Assembly: GCF_009363715.1 (NCBI RefSeq)
Contig: NZ_CP045404.1
Location: 1,952,001 to 2,016,000 of the forward strand
From: Roseovarius sp. THAF9
Lineage (GTDB): Bacteria > Pseudomonadota > Alphaproteobacteria > Rhodobacterales > Rhodobacteraceae
Length of the DNA stretch: 64,000 nt
Direction of reading: 5' to 3'
Shown here: positions 45,539 through 53,948 of the stretch, piece after piece
Position numbering within the stretch: position 1 is the first letter of the stretch
Layout: every line of letters starts with the position of its first letter
Position numbers and translations under genes: made by a program
Notes under the pieces: model-generated
The model's database searches: none
Told to the model about the DNA's origin: nothing
The model's input: the letters and a program-made list of their open reading frames with translations, nothing else

Positions 45539-46168
45539 ATGCTGCCGAGCGACACAACCCTGACCGAGGACGGCTTTGCCGAGCGCGCGAAAGGCAACAT
45601 CCTGCTGATCGCCTGCGGCGCTCTGGCGCGCGAGATCCTGGCGTTGAAACAGGCCAATGGATGGGATCACATGGTGCTGCAATGCCTGCCAGCAAAGTAC
45701 CATCTTTATCCCGAAAAGATCGTGACAGCGGTCGAAGAAACGGTGGCCGAGAACCGCGATGCCTATGACGAGATCTTCGTTGTCTACGCCGATTGCGGCA
45801 CCGGCGGATTGCTGCAGGCGAAATGCCGCGAGCTGGGCGTCGAGATGGTCGAAGGTCCGCATTGCTATTCCTTCTTCGAGGGCAACGAGACCTTCGCGGG
45901 CCGCGACGAGATCAGTGCCTTCTACCTGACCGATTTCCTGGTCAAGCAGTTCGACGCCTTCGTCTGGAAGCCGATGGGCCTCGACCGGCATCCCGAACTG
46001 CGCGACATGATCTTTGGCAACTATACCACGCTGGTTTACCAGGCCCAGGTCGAGGATCCCGCCCTCAAGGCCAAGGCGCAGGACTGCGCCGACCGACTCG
46101 GGCTCGACTTCGAATACCGGTTCACCGGCTACGGCGACCTTGAAACCGCGCTTGCCGCCCGCGCTTGA
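45539..46168 (+). CDS. DUF1638 protein
   Basis: A 209-aa soluble protein of family DUF1638. Marks: LLIACGALAREIL near residues 23-35, LPAKYHLYPEKI near 50, VYADCGTGGLL near 82 and EGPHCYSFFEGNE near 105. Cys and His are clustered in these motifs, suggesting a metal site. DUF1638 genes repeatedly neighbour corrinoid proteins and methyltransferases in roseobacters and methanogens, so it is probably part of corrinoid-dependent demethylation; exact role unknown. Confidence 0.88.
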   Translation: MLPSDTTLTEDGFAERAKGNILLIACGALAREILALKQANGWDHMVLQCLPAKYHLYPEKIVTAVEETVAENRDAYDEIFVVYADCGTGGLLQAKCRELGVEMVEGPHCYSFFEGNETFAGRDEISAFYLTDFLVKQFDAFVWKPMGLDRHPELRDMIFGNYTTLVYQAQVEDPALKAKAQDCADRLGLDFEYRFTGYGDLETALAARA

Positions 46169-46181
46169 GCGCGCTTTTCCT

Positions 46182-46245
46182 CTGGCCAGAAATATCCCGG
46201 GGAGGAGGTCGAAACATCGTTTCGACCGGAGGGGCGGCGCCCCTC
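46182..46245. repeat. tandem hairpin element downstream of the DUF1638 gene
   Basis: After GGCCAGAAATATCCCGGGG there are two adjacent hairpins: GGTCGAAAC/GTTTCGACC (46207-46227) and GAGGGGCG/CGCCCCTC (46229-46245). A lead-in like GGCCAGAAATATCCC followed by gene-family-independent hairpins is common between genes in Rhodobacteraceae (from memory). It probably terminates or protects the transcript. Confidence 0.55.
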
Positions 46246-46285
46246 TTCACGAAAAAATCGAGCGTGGCGCAGCCACTCCGCTGGG

Positions 46286-46696
46286 TCAGGCGGCCTCCGA
46301 CGCGACCGCGCGGATGCGCTCGATCATCGCGCGCAGCCCGTTGGAGCGTTGCGCCGACAAATGGTCGTTCAGTCCCAGCCGAGCCAGTTCGCCGGGGGCA
46401 TCCACCTGCCCCACCTGCCCCACCGGCAGATCATTGTAGAGCGCGCGCAGCACCGCGATCAGGCCGCGCACGATCAAGGCGTCCGAATCGCCGTCGAAGC
46501 GGAACGTGCCGGCCTCGGTCTGCGGGTGAAGCCAGACTTGGCTGGCACAGCCGTCGACCTTCGTGGCGGGCACCTTGAGCGCGTCATCAAGCCCGTCCAT
46601 GGACTTGCCGCGGTCGATCACGTAGCGGTAGCGGTCTTCCCAGTCCTCCAGAAACTCGAAATCTTCGACGATCTCTTCGAATGCCTGCTGCGCCAT
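46286..46696 (-). CDS. sufE: SufE cysteine desulfuration protein
   Basis: Accepts sulfur from the SufS desulfurase and passes it to the SufBCD scaffold. 136 aa. Active Cys50 in KVDGCASQVWL; other marks DWEDRYRYVIDRG near residue 18-30 and LNDHLSAQRSNGLRAMIERIR at the C-terminus. The ATG at 46696 is the start of the family domain; longer open frame lacks support. It stands apart from the suf operon here, as is common in this group. Confidence 0.94.
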   Translation of the reverse strand: MAQQAFEEIVEDFEFLEDWEDRYRYVIDRGKSMDGLDDALKVPATKVDGCASQVWLHPQTEAGTFRFDGDSDALIVRGLIAVLRALYNDLPVGQVGQVDAPGELARLGLNDHLSAQRSNGLRAMIERIRAVASEAA

Positions 46697-46826
46697 GCAA
46701 CGCGTCTCCTGTCTGTTTCTTGCCCCACAGTTAGGTGTGCAACACCTCAAGGTCCAGTGCGCCAAGTCCCTTTTCAAGCCCGCGCGGATGGGGTAGTCGG
46801 AAACAAACGAGGAAGGGGCGGTCGAA

Positions 46827-47417
46827 ATGCGGGTTCTGCTTTCGGTAATGTTGATTTCAAGCATGACGCTGACGGCGTGCAGCGGCTGGCGCGACTCGGG
46901 CGTCAACCCACGCAACTGGTTCGGAAACAGCCGATCCGCCCCGATCGTGAACACCACCAATACTGGCGAACGTCGCTCGCCCAGCGACCGGCAGACCGGC
47001 AACCCGCTGATCGAAGATGAGAACGCGGAACTGATCGTGCGCCGCAATGCCTCTTCGGCGCAGAAGGCGGGCATCTTCCGCCGTCGCGCCCGGGTTGAAA
47101 TCTACGACGGTAGCCTTGTCGATCAGGTGACCAGCCTGGTGGTCGAGCCGCTGCCCACGGGGGCCATCGTGCGCGTGACCGGCCTGCCGCAGCGCGAGGG
47201 CGCGTTCGACGTGCGCCTGCTGCCGATCAGCGAGGACGGCCCCATCAACGGCGTCATGGAATACACGCTGAACGCCTATCAGCCGATCGAGACTCCGGTG
47301 GGCACGCAGAGCACGCGCGAAGTGCGCGTGGGCGCGTTCCTGAGCAATAACGATCTGGAAGAAATCAACGAGATCCGCGTGCGCGGCGAGTTGAACGCTC
47401 TCAGCTCGCGCCGCTGA
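46827..47417 (+). CDS. putative lipoprotein
   Basis: A 196-aa secreted lipoprotein. Signal peptide MRVLLSVMLISSMTLTAC with lipobox LTAC (Cys18). The linker is Asn/Ser/Arg-rich (about 20-65); the C-terminal domain (65-190) looks beta-rich, with VEIYDGSLVDQVTSLVVEPLPTGAIVRVTGLPQREG. Not recognised to family. Opposite in strand to sufE and rnd. Likely outer-membrane anchored. Confidence 0.7.
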   Translation: MRVLLSVMLISSMTLTACSGWRDSGVNPRNWFGNSRSAPIVNTTNTGERRSPSDRQTGNPLIEDENAELIVRRNASSAQKAGIFRRRARVEIYDGSLVDQVTSLVVEPLPTGAIVRVTGLPQREGAFDVRLLPISEDGPINGVMEYTLNAYQPIETPVGTQSTREVRVGAFLSNNDLEEINEIRVRGELNALSSRR

Positions 47418-47534
47418 CTGCTTAAAGCGTTTCGCCAGAAACCTGAATCACAGCTTTTGGCGAAGCGCAGTGCAATTCTCGGTCGATGCGCGCGCCCCGC
47501 CTTTATCCGATGTGTAGGTTAAAGGAGGAACGCT

Positions 47535-48695
47535 TTAGAGGTCGATCGCCACGATCGAGCCGCGACGCGCGGCCAGCGCCACCTTGCCGTCGCAAAGCCG
47601 CATCGCATCATCCCCGAACACATCCCGCCGCCAGCCGCCCAAGGCCGGAACGTCGCGTTCGCCCGCCGAGATGGCGTCGAGATCGGCCGCCGAGGCGATG
47701 AGCTTGGAGGCCACTGAATACTCCTCGGATTTCGCCTTGAGCAGAACACGCAAAAGGTCGGCCAGCGCCGGGTTGATCTGAAGCCGCTCGCGACTGCGGT
47801 CGGGTTTGGGCAGGTTGTCGTTCGCGCAATCGAGCCCCGCCTTGACCGCGGCGATGATCCCGTCGGCGATGTCACCCCGCCGTGCCTCGCGCAGCAAGAG
47901 CCGCGAGCGCGACAGGTCGTTCGCGGACTTGGGCTTGGTCGAGGCCAGTTCGACCAGTGCATCATCCTTGAAGACGCGGTTGCGAGGAATGTTGCGGGTC
48001 TGGGCGTAATCCTCTCGGAAGCGGGCCAATTCCCGCACGATGGCCAGGAACCGGCCCGACGAGTTGCGGGTCTTGACGCGCTGCCAGGCCTCTTCGGGCC
48101 GGGCGATGTAGGTTTCAGGATCGGTCAGGACCTGCATTTCCTCGGCCACCCACTTGTCGCGGCCCGACTTGGCCAGTTTTCCGGCCAGACACTCGTAGAT
48201 GTCGCGCAGGTGCGTGACGTCCGCAATGGCGTAGGTCTTCTGCGCGTCGGTCAGCGGGCGGCGCGACCAGTCGGTGAAGCGCGAGGTCTTGTCGAGCGAC
48301 TGCTTGGCGATCTTGCGCACAAGGGTTTCATAGCCGACCTGTTCGCCGAAACCGCAGACCATCGCCGCCACCTGGGTATCGAAGAGCGGGTCGGGGATTA
48401 GCCCTGCATCGACATAGAAGATTTCCAGGTCCTGCCGGGCCGCGTGAAAGACCTTGACCACGGAAGGATCGCGGAAGAGATCGTAGAGCGGTTCGAGCGA
48501 CATGTCCTGTCCCTCGATCGGATCGACCAGCACGGCGTCGTCCTCGCCGCGTGACGGCAGGGCCAGCTGGATCAGGCAGAGCTTGGAATAATAGGTGCGC
48601 TCGCGCAGGAACTCGGTATCGACGGTGACATACTCGGCCTCGGCCGCGCGGGCGCAAAAGGCGGCGAGGTCTTCGGTAGTGGTGATGGTGTGCAT
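47535..48695 (-). CDS. rnd: ribonuclease D
   Basis: 3'-5' exoribonuclease of the DEDD group that trims tRNA precursors. 386 aa. ExoI motif VTVDTEFLRERTYY near residues 23-36, ExoII in VVKVFHAARQDLEIFY near 80, ExoIII YAIADVTHLRDIYECL near 157-172; HRDC domain in the C-terminal half (KDDALVELASTKPKSANDLSRSR). The ATG at 48695 begins at the family N-terminus MHTITTTEDL. Confidence 0.94.
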   Translation of the reverse strand: MHTITTTEDLAAFCARAAEAEYVTVDTEFLRERTYYSKLCLIQLALPSRGEDDAVLVDPIEGQDMSLEPLYDLFRDPSVVKVFHAARQDLEIFYVDAGLIPDPLFDTQVAAMVCGFGEQVGYETLVRKIAKQSLDKTSRFTDWSRRPLTDAQKTYAIADVTHLRDIYECLAGKLAKSGRDKWVAEEMQVLTDPETYIARPEEAWQRVKTRNSSGRFLAIVRELARFREDYAQTRNIPRNRVFKDDALVELASTKPKSANDLSRSRLLLREARRGDIADGIIAAVKAGLDCANDNLPKPDRSRERLQINPALADLLRVLLKAKSEEYSVASKLIASAADLDAISAGERDVPALGGWRRDVFGDDAMRLCDGKVALAARRGSIVAIDL

Positions 48696-48902
48696 TCCTG
48701 CTCCGGCGGATCGATCTTGGTAACCCAACCGCCTATACCGTGGCGCGGCAGAAAGCAAAGCGCAAGTTTAGGCCATGTAAGAAGGAATTGGCGCAAGGGG
48801 GCCATACATCACCGGGATTGATGGATGGCTCAACATTCATTCATTTTCAATATGGCTTCGACGGGCCTATGTCGGATGCATCCGGCATGAAGGAGACACG
48901 CC

Positions 48903-49079
48903 ATGACCACCCTAGACACTTATCCCACGCGCCCTGCCCTGAGGGTCGACCTGCGCAATATCGCGATGCTCGTGACCACGGTTCTGCTGTTGGCGCTCGG
49001 CGGCGTCGCCCTGACCGCCCCGGATGCGGGCGTATCCGGCGACTGGCACGGCAACGTCGCGGTGTCGGCACCGCGCTGA
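48903..49079 (+). CDS. small single-span membrane protein
   Basis: A 58-aa protein: charged N-terminus (MTTLDTYPTRPALRVDLR), one transmembrane helix (NIAMLVTTVLLLALGGVAL), then a short Gly/Ala tail with a His (GDWHGNVAVSAPR). AAGGAGA lies eight bases ahead of the ATG, a strong site that argues for a real gene. Not recognised. It lies between divergent rnd and convergent purN. Confidence 0.65.
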   Translation: MTTLDTYPTRPALRVDLRNIAMLVTTVLLLALGGVALTAPDAGVSGDWHGNVAVSAPR

Positions 49080-49121
49080 AACGAGGGAGGGCCGGCAGCT
49101 ACGCCGGCCTTTCCCGCCCCG

Positions 49122-49715
49122 TCACGGCAGATAGACCGGCGTGCGGTCGCCGGCGGTGAAACGGCGCAGGACCGCCGGGTAAAGACGGTGTTCCTGTTCC
49201 AGCACGCGGGCGGCCAGCGCCTCGGGCGTGTCGCCGGGATGCACGGGCACGCGCGCCTGGCCGAGGATCGGGCCGTCGTCGAGTTCCAGCGTGACCTCGT
49301 GGACGGTACAGCCCGCCTCGGTCTCGCCCGCCGCGATTGCGCGGGCGTGGGTGTCGAGGCCGCGATACTTGGGCAGCAGCGACGGGTGAATGTTTATCAT
49401 TCGGCCCTGCCAGCGCGAGATGAAACGGTCTGTGAAGATCCGCATGAACCCGGCGAAACATATGATGTCGGGAGCGTGGCGTTCCAGAGTCTCATTGAGC
49501 ACGGTTTCGAAGGCCGCGCGGTCGCCCTTGAAGGGACGGTGATCGACCACTTCGGTCGCCACGCCCCGTGCCGTCGCCTTTTCAATCCCCGGCGCATCGG
49601 CGTTGTTGCACACCGCCACTACGGGGCGCGCGGGATGATCTCCAGTCATGCTATCGATCAGCGCCACCATGTTTGAGCCACCGCCGGAGAACAGGATTGC
49701 GACGCGTTTGGTCAC
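49122..49715 (-). CDS. purN: phosphoribosylglycinamide formyltransferase
   Basis: Third step of purine synthesis: formyl transfer from 10-formyl-THF to GAR. 197 aa. Marks: [17 protein letters not shown] near residue 4-20, [67 protein letters not shown] region with the catalytic Asn/His/Asp ([13 protein letters not shown], then LDDGPI). Overlaps the purM stop by four bases. Confidence 0.96.
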   Translation of the reverse strand: MTKRVAILFSGGGSNMVALIDSMTGDHPARPVVAVCNNADAPGIEKATARGVATEVVDHRPFKGDRAAFETVLNETLERHAPDIICFAGFMRIFTDRFISRWQGRMINIHPSLLPKYRGLDTHARAIAAGETEAGCTVHEVTLELDDGPILGQARVPVHPGDTPEALAARVLEQEHRLYPAVLRRFTAGDRTPVYLP

Positions 49716-50758
49716 GCGAGATTGCCACTATAACGGACGCCCTGACCCTCGGTGACATGGCCGAGGCGGACCACGTTCTCGCCCGTGCCATTCAGCAGGT
49801 CCGTGAGCGCGTCGGCGCGGTCCGCCGAGACAGCCAGCACCATGCCCACGCCGCAGTTGAAAGTCTTGAGCATCTCGGTCTCGGCCATGCCGCCCTGCTC
49901 CATCAGCCAGCGGAAGACGGGCGGCAGGTCGAAGCTGCCGAGGTCGATGTCGACGCCAAGGTCGTCGGGCAAGACACGCGGGATGTTCTCGGTCAGGCCG
50001 CCGCCGGTGATATGCGCCAGGGCGTGGACGCCGCCCGCGCGGACGGCTTCCAACGCTTGCGTCACGTAGAGGCGCGTCGGTGTCAGCAGAGCCGCGCCTA
50101 GGGTACCATCAGACCACGGGCAGTCGGCGTCCCAGCCGAGGCCCGACATCTCAACCAGTTTGCGCACCAGCGAATAGCCGTTGGAATGGACCCCATCGGA
50201 GGCCAGCCCCAGAAGGACGTCGCCGGAGGTCACGCCCGCCGGCAGGTCGCTGCCGCGCTCCATTGCGCCCACGGCAAAACCGGCAAGGTCGAAATCGCCC
50301 TCAGGATACATGCCGGGCATTTCCGCCGTCTCACCGCCGATGAGCGCGGTGCCGGAGCGCACGCAGCCTTCGGCGATGCCTTCGATGATGCGCGCCGCCG
50401 TGTCGGTGTCGAGCTTGCCGGTGGCGAAGTAGTCGAGGAAGAAGAGCGGCTCGGCCCCCTGGCAGACAAGATCGTTGACGCACATGGCGACAAGATCGAT
50501 GCCAACGCCATCCACGTTGCCGGTGTCGATGGCGATGCGCAGCTTGGTGCCCACCCCGTCGGTGGCGGCCACGAGAATGGGATCGGTATAGCCCGCGCCC
50601 TTGAGATCGAAGAGCGCGCCGAAGCCGCCAAGGCCCGCCATGACGCCGGCGCGGTTGGTGCGCTTGGCGGCAGGCTTGATCCGGTCGACAAGGGCATTGC
50701 CCGCGTCGATATCCACGCCGGCATCGGCATAGGTGATCCCGTTCTTGGCGTCGGTCAT
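49712..50758 (-). CDS. purM: phosphoribosylformylglycinamidine cyclo-ligase
   Basis: AIR synthetase; fifth step of purine synthesis, ATP-driven closure of the imidazole ring. 348 aa. Marks: [23 protein letters not shown] at the N-terminus, [12 protein letters not shown] near 70, [21 protein letters not shown] near 92 and [16 protein letters not shown] near 245. purM-purN order is standard. Start at 50758 is the family N-terminus; GCATCG-rich upstream bases offer no better start. Confidence 0.96.
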   Translation of the reverse strand: MTDAKNGITYADAGVDIDAGNALVDRIKPAAKRTNRAGVMAGLGGFGALFDLKGAGYTDPILVAATDGVGTKLRIAIDTGNVDGVGIDLVAMCVNDLVCQGAEPLFFLDYFATGKLDTDTAARIIEGIAEGCVRSGTALIGGETAEMPGMYPEGDFDLAGFAVGAMERGSDLPAGVTSGDVLLGLASDGVHSNGYSLVRKLVEMSGLGWDADCPWSDGTLGAALLTPTRLYVTQALEAVRAGGVHALAHITGGGLTENIPRVLPDDLGVDIDLGSFDLPPVFRWLMEQGGMAETEMLKTFNCGVGMVLAVSADRADALTDLLNGTGENVVRLGHVTEGQGVRYSGNLA

Positions 50759-50812
50759 GGGCGGTCTCCAAATCTTTGCCACCTGCTAGACCAAGCACAC
50801 AGTGGGTGCAAT

Positions 50813-52273
50813 ATGCGAGGCGCATCGCTTGACAGGTTGCATGGACCCGCGATGATACCAGCAAAAGCAGATTGGGGAACGGGCGGTTTGGACTGGCAGA
50901 CATTAGGTGCCATCGCGGGTGTGTTGGCTTTCGTCGGATTTCTGTTGCAGTGGCGGGCGACCGCGCAGCGCAACGGACGCGATGACCTAATGGTGGAGAT
51001 CAAAGCGGCAGGCACACGGCAAAAATTGATCCAGCAACACGACTGCTCCCGCGCAGAGCGGTACGATGCGTTGCTCAACAAATCTTTGTCCTGGGCGGAA
51101 CGTTTCTATGGACCGCGCTGGAGCTTGAGAAGCTTCGGAATATGTTTGTCTCTGGCGCTCCTGTATCCACTGATCGCGGCGCTTGTCGCGTGGGTCGTAT
51201 CGGGGCAGACCGATATTGGGACGGTGCCGGTGTTCAAAGAAGTCGAGAGCAAGACACGCCGTTTCATGGCGGCGTGCCTTTTCTTGATCGCTACCGGCGC
51301 TGGTGCGGTGATCTTTTATGCAGCAGCCAAGTATTCCGCGCATGCGGGGTTGTGGGCCAGAAAAAAAGTTGAAAACATCACCGGGCGGGCCGGTTTTCTA
51401 TCGAAGCCGGCCCGCCCGGTGATTGAGTGGGTTGCCTTTGCCGTTACCGTTGCCGTAACCGTTACCGTTGCCGTTGCCGTTGCCTTTGCGGTTACCCTTG
51501 CCTTTGCCTTTGCCGGTGCCTTTGCCGGTGCCTTTGCCGTCGACTTTGCCGGTGCCTTTGCCGTTGCCGTTGCCTTTGCCGTTACCGTTGCCGTTGCCGT
51601 TGCCGTTGCCGTAACCGTTACCGGTGCCGTTGCCGTTGCCGTTGCCGGGGATTCGGAAACCGCAACGTTGGTCCTGCTTATCTACAGTCTGCTTCCCCTC
51701 GCGAATGCCACTGCGGATTGGGCGTCGGTCTCTGTCACGCGCTGGTTCCTGCAGAAAGCGCATGACCACCGCCAGCGCGGCTGGTCGTTGGTGAGTTTCA
51801 TGTTTCTTGATTTCCTCGCGGGGCTGGTGTGTCTGGCGCTGTTGCTCGGCGGCTTGGTGGCGCTTCTGGAATTATGGAGCGTCTTCGCGGCGCCGCCGCT
51901 TGACTGGCGGGCCTATTGGCAGGCGGCACAGAACAATCGCAGCACGGGCATAGCACTTTGGCTGATGTGTTTTACCACGCTGCTGCCCACGCTTGTGCAC
52001 CTTGCCTGGGCGCTTGCGGTCTGGCTCTTCGATAGTCCCAAGGACACGCGACAGGCGGTGGAGGAGATGCGGTATTGGGACGACACGGCATCTGACGCCG
52101 ATCAGGCCGCCTTGGCGATGAATGTCGCGCGCCAGATTCAGAACGGTCAAAGAACGGCATTTCTGCGCTTTGCCGGGCTATTGGCGCTCTTGGCCCCAGT
52201 GACGCTCTATTTCGAGGTCTGGAGCCTGACGGGACTATCGGAATTTCTAAGTTCCGTATCAGCAGAGCAATGA
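50813..52273 (+). CDS. membrane protein with 36-unit hexanucleotide-encoded repeat
   Basis: A protein of about 486 aa (ATG 50813; ATG 50852 is an equal choice, giving 473 aa). Transmembrane segments are near the N-terminus (LGAIAGVLAFVGFLL) and around 51130-51200 and 51265-51330. Bases 51431-51646 encode alternating Val/Phe/Gly and Ala/Thr for 72 residues: a very long hydrophobic beta-or-helix stretch built from hexamers like GTTGCC. After it come further helices and a hydrophilic tail. No family recognised. Third-position T is far commoner here than in neighbours. Only in the repeat is the composition abnormal. Function unknown. Confidence 0.72.
   Translation: MRGASLDRLHGPAMIPAKADWGTGGLDWQTLGAIAGVLAFVGFLLQWRATAQRNGRDDLMVEIKAAGTRQKLIQQHDCSRAERYDALLNKSLSWAERFYGPRWSLRSFGICLSLALLYPLIAALVAWVVSGQTDIGTVPVFKEVESKTRRFMAACLFLIATGAGAVIFYAAAKYSAHAGLWARKKVENITGRAGFLSKPARPVIEWVAFAVTVAVTVTVAVAVAFAVTLAFAFAGAFAGAFAVDFAGAFAVAVAFAVTVAVAVAVAVTVTGAVAVAVAGDSETATLVLLIYSLLPLANATADWASVSVTRWFLQKAHDHRQRGWSLVSFMFLDFLAGLVCLALLLGGLVALLELWSVFAAPPLDWRAYWQAAQNNRSTGIALWLMCFTTLLPTLVHLAWALAVWLFDSPKDTRQAVEEMRYWDDTASDADQAALAMNVARQIQNGQRTAFLRFAGLLALLAPVTLYFEVWSLTGLSEFLSSVSAEQ
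51431..51646 (+). repeat. in-frame hexanucleotide tandem array (36 units)
   Basis: 36 consecutive six-base units of the form (GTT/TTT/GGT/GTA/CTT/GTC)(GCC/ACC/GCG/GAC), commonest GTTGCC and TTTGCC. The unit is two codons, so slippage changes length without shifting frame. Interspersed variants show it is old enough to have drifted. The same bases read as Cys-Arg and Gly-Asn repeats in other frames, which are artefacts. Confidence 0.9.
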
Positions 52274-52325
52274 GCGTCAGAGCCCTTGACGCCCGCCCTG
52301 CCCCCGCCTATCCCGAGCAAAGGTC

Positions 52326-52402
52326 GGGCCTGTAGCTCAATTGGTTAGAGCAGAGCGCTCATAACGCTTTGGTTGGGGGTTCGAGTCCCTCCGGGCCTAC
52401 CA
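52326..52402 (+). tRNA. tRNA with CAU anticodon, probably tRNA-Ile2
   Basis: A 77-base cloverleaf including encoded CCA. The acceptor stem GGGCCTG pairs with the 3' strand; anticodon CAT at 52360-52362. CAU occurs in initiator Met, elongator Met and Ile2 (modified by TilS to read AUA). The pairs C4-G69 and C5-G68 are known TilS identity elements in E. coli tRNA-Ile2, and G1-C72 is not the mispair of an initiator. Elongator tRNA-Met remains possible. Confidence 0.9.
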
Positions 52403-52425
52403 GTACAACCCCGGTGAGAGGCACC

Positions 52426-52731
52426 ATGCGCAAAACCCTTTCGATTATTGCAGCCCTAGGATTTCTGTCTGCCTGTGCCGACACCACGCCGGTCACGGCG
52501 TTCACCTCGGACATCTACGAGGTCTACGGCGTGGAAGAGGGCGACATGCTGAAGCTGCGCGGTGGGCCGGGCCTGGGGTTCGAGACGCGCGTGGGGCTGC
52601 CCAACGGCACGCTGGTGCGGGTGCGCGACTGCAACCGTGTCGGCGGCACGCGCTGGTGCGACGTGGCGCTGGACCGGGCGCCGGGGCTGACGGGATATGC
52701 GTCGGAGACCTACCTGCGGCCCAAGCGCTGA
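52426..52731 (+). CDS. SH3-domain lipoprotein
   Basis: A 101-aa putative lipoprotein. Signal peptide MRKTLSIIAALGFLSAC with lipobox LSAC (Cys17). The rest is a bacterial SH3b domain: GDMLKLRGGPGLGFETRVGLPNGTLVRVRDCNRVGGTRWCDVAL and GLTGYASETYLRP (the usual WxxV...GWVxxxYL pattern), with a Cys pair. GAGAGG lies upstream. SH3b domains often bind peptidoglycan; target unknown. Confidence 0.8.
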   Translation: MRKTLSIIAALGFLSACADTTPVTAFTSDIYEVYGVEEGDMLKLRGGPGLGFETRVGLPNGTLVRVRDCNRVGGTRWCDVALDRAPGLTGYASETYLRPKR

Positions 52732-52882
52732 GCGGCGCGAAAGCGTGATGTCCAAGCCGTTTTCATTTGAAAAGAAGACGTTGCGTCAACTGATCACCGG
52801 CTGAAAAACTAAACTGTTGGTTTCACTTTTCGCCTGCGCTATGTGACGGCCTAGCTGCACGTCCATTGTCAGGAGCCTTGTC

Positions 52883-53944
52883 ATGCGCCGCCACACCCTC
52901 GCGTTTCTTGCCTGCGTGCTGTCGCTGGTAATGTCCACCGCGGTCCCCGCGCAGGAGGACGGCCAGACCCCGGATGCCGAAACGCCACCCAAACCGGTCA
53001 AGCTAATGACGCTGTCGAGCGAGCCCGTCACGGTGACGCGGCAGTTCTTCGGTCAGGTTGCGGCGCGGCAGACTGTCGATCTTGCCTTTCAGGTGCCGGG
53101 CAAGCTTGAGATGCTCAACGCCGAGGAAGGCGCGCGCAAGGCTGAAGGCGCCGAGATCGCGCAGTTGGACCTGTCGGGCTACGAACGCGCCGTGGCAGAG
53201 GCAGAGGCCAATTTCGACAAGGCGCAGCGCGATGCCGATCGGCTGGAATCGCTGCGTGGACAGGCGGTCAGCGAGGTGCAGGTGCAGGACGCGCAAACTC
53301 AGCTGCGGCTGGCCGAGATCGCGCTGAACAGCGCCCGGGAAGACCTGGAGCACGCCACCTTGCGCGCGCCCTTCGACGCGCTGATCGCCAAGCGGCTGGT
53401 CGCCAATTTCCAGACGGTTCAAGCCGGCACGCCGGTGGTCCGGCTGCACGACGTTTCGGAAATCCGGGTCGATATCCAGGTGCCGGAAGTTCTGTTCCGG
53501 AAAGCCGGGGCCGATGACGACGTCGCGTTCCACGCCGAGCTTCCGGGGGACGGACGCCGCTATGAGCTTGCGCTGCGGGAATTCGAGACCGAGACTTCGG
53601 CCACGGGGCAGACCTATACGATCACGCTGGCCTTTATCGAAAATCCCGGCGCCTTCGTTTTTCCGGGTGCGTCGGTCACGGTCTACACCGCCGTCGAAGG
53701 GCCAGAGCAGACGGGCGTCATCCTGCCGGAAACCGCGCTGGTCTACGACCCAGAAGGCAATGCCCAGGTCATGGTCTTCGAGGACGGAAAGGTCACGGCA
53801 CGCGCCGTCAAGATCGAGGTGCACGAGGACAGCCGCATCTATATGACCGAAGGCCCCGCCGACGGCACTCGGATCGTCGAGACCGGCGCCGCGCAACTGC
53901 GCGACGGCCAGAGCGCGCGCCCCTTCACCCGCGTCGGGGAGTAA
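52883..53944 (+). CDS. RND efflux periplasmic adaptor (MFP)
   Basis: Membrane fusion protein of an RND pump, 353 aa. Sec signal to about residue 24 (STAVPAQ). Biotinyl-lipoyl half motifs, an alpha-hairpin (YERAVAEAEANFDKAQRDADRLESLRGQAVSEVQVQDAQTQLRLAEIALNSAREDLEHATLRAPFDALIAKRL region, residues 94-170) and the beta barrel (ISVDIQVPEVLF-like IRVDIQVPEVLFRK). The pump gene starts four bases after the stop. No TolC-like outer channel is in the window. Confidence 0.92.
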   Translation: MRRHTLAFLACVLSLVMSTAVPAQEDGQTPDAETPPKPVKLMTLSSEPVTVTRQFFGQVAARQTVDLAFQVPGKLEMLNAEEGARKAEGAEIAQLDLSGYERAVAEAEANFDKAQRDADRLESLRGQAVSEVQVQDAQTQLRLAEIALNSAREDLEHATLRAPFDALIAKRLVANFQTVQAGTPVVRLHDVSEIRVDIQVPEVLFRKAGADDDVAFHAELPGDGRRYELALREFETETSATGQTYTITLAFIENPGAFVFPGASVTVYTAVEGPEQTGVILPETALVYDPEGNAQVMVFEDGKVTARAVKIEVHEDSRIYMTEGPADGTRIVETGAAQLRDGQSARPFTRVGE

Positions 53945-53948
53945 GCCC

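Noticed and set aside
50186..50812. Upstream extension of the hexamer-repeat protein
   Set aside because: It is antisense to purM; translation should start at 50813 or 50852.
51431..51646. CRISPR-like array
   Set aside because: Units are six bases with no spacers; it is a coding microsatellite.
51398..51769. Gly-Asn or Cys-Arg repeat proteins in other frames of the hexamer array
   Set aside because: They are products of reading the same tandem repeat out of frame; only the Val-Ala frame is joined to normal protein sequence on both sides.
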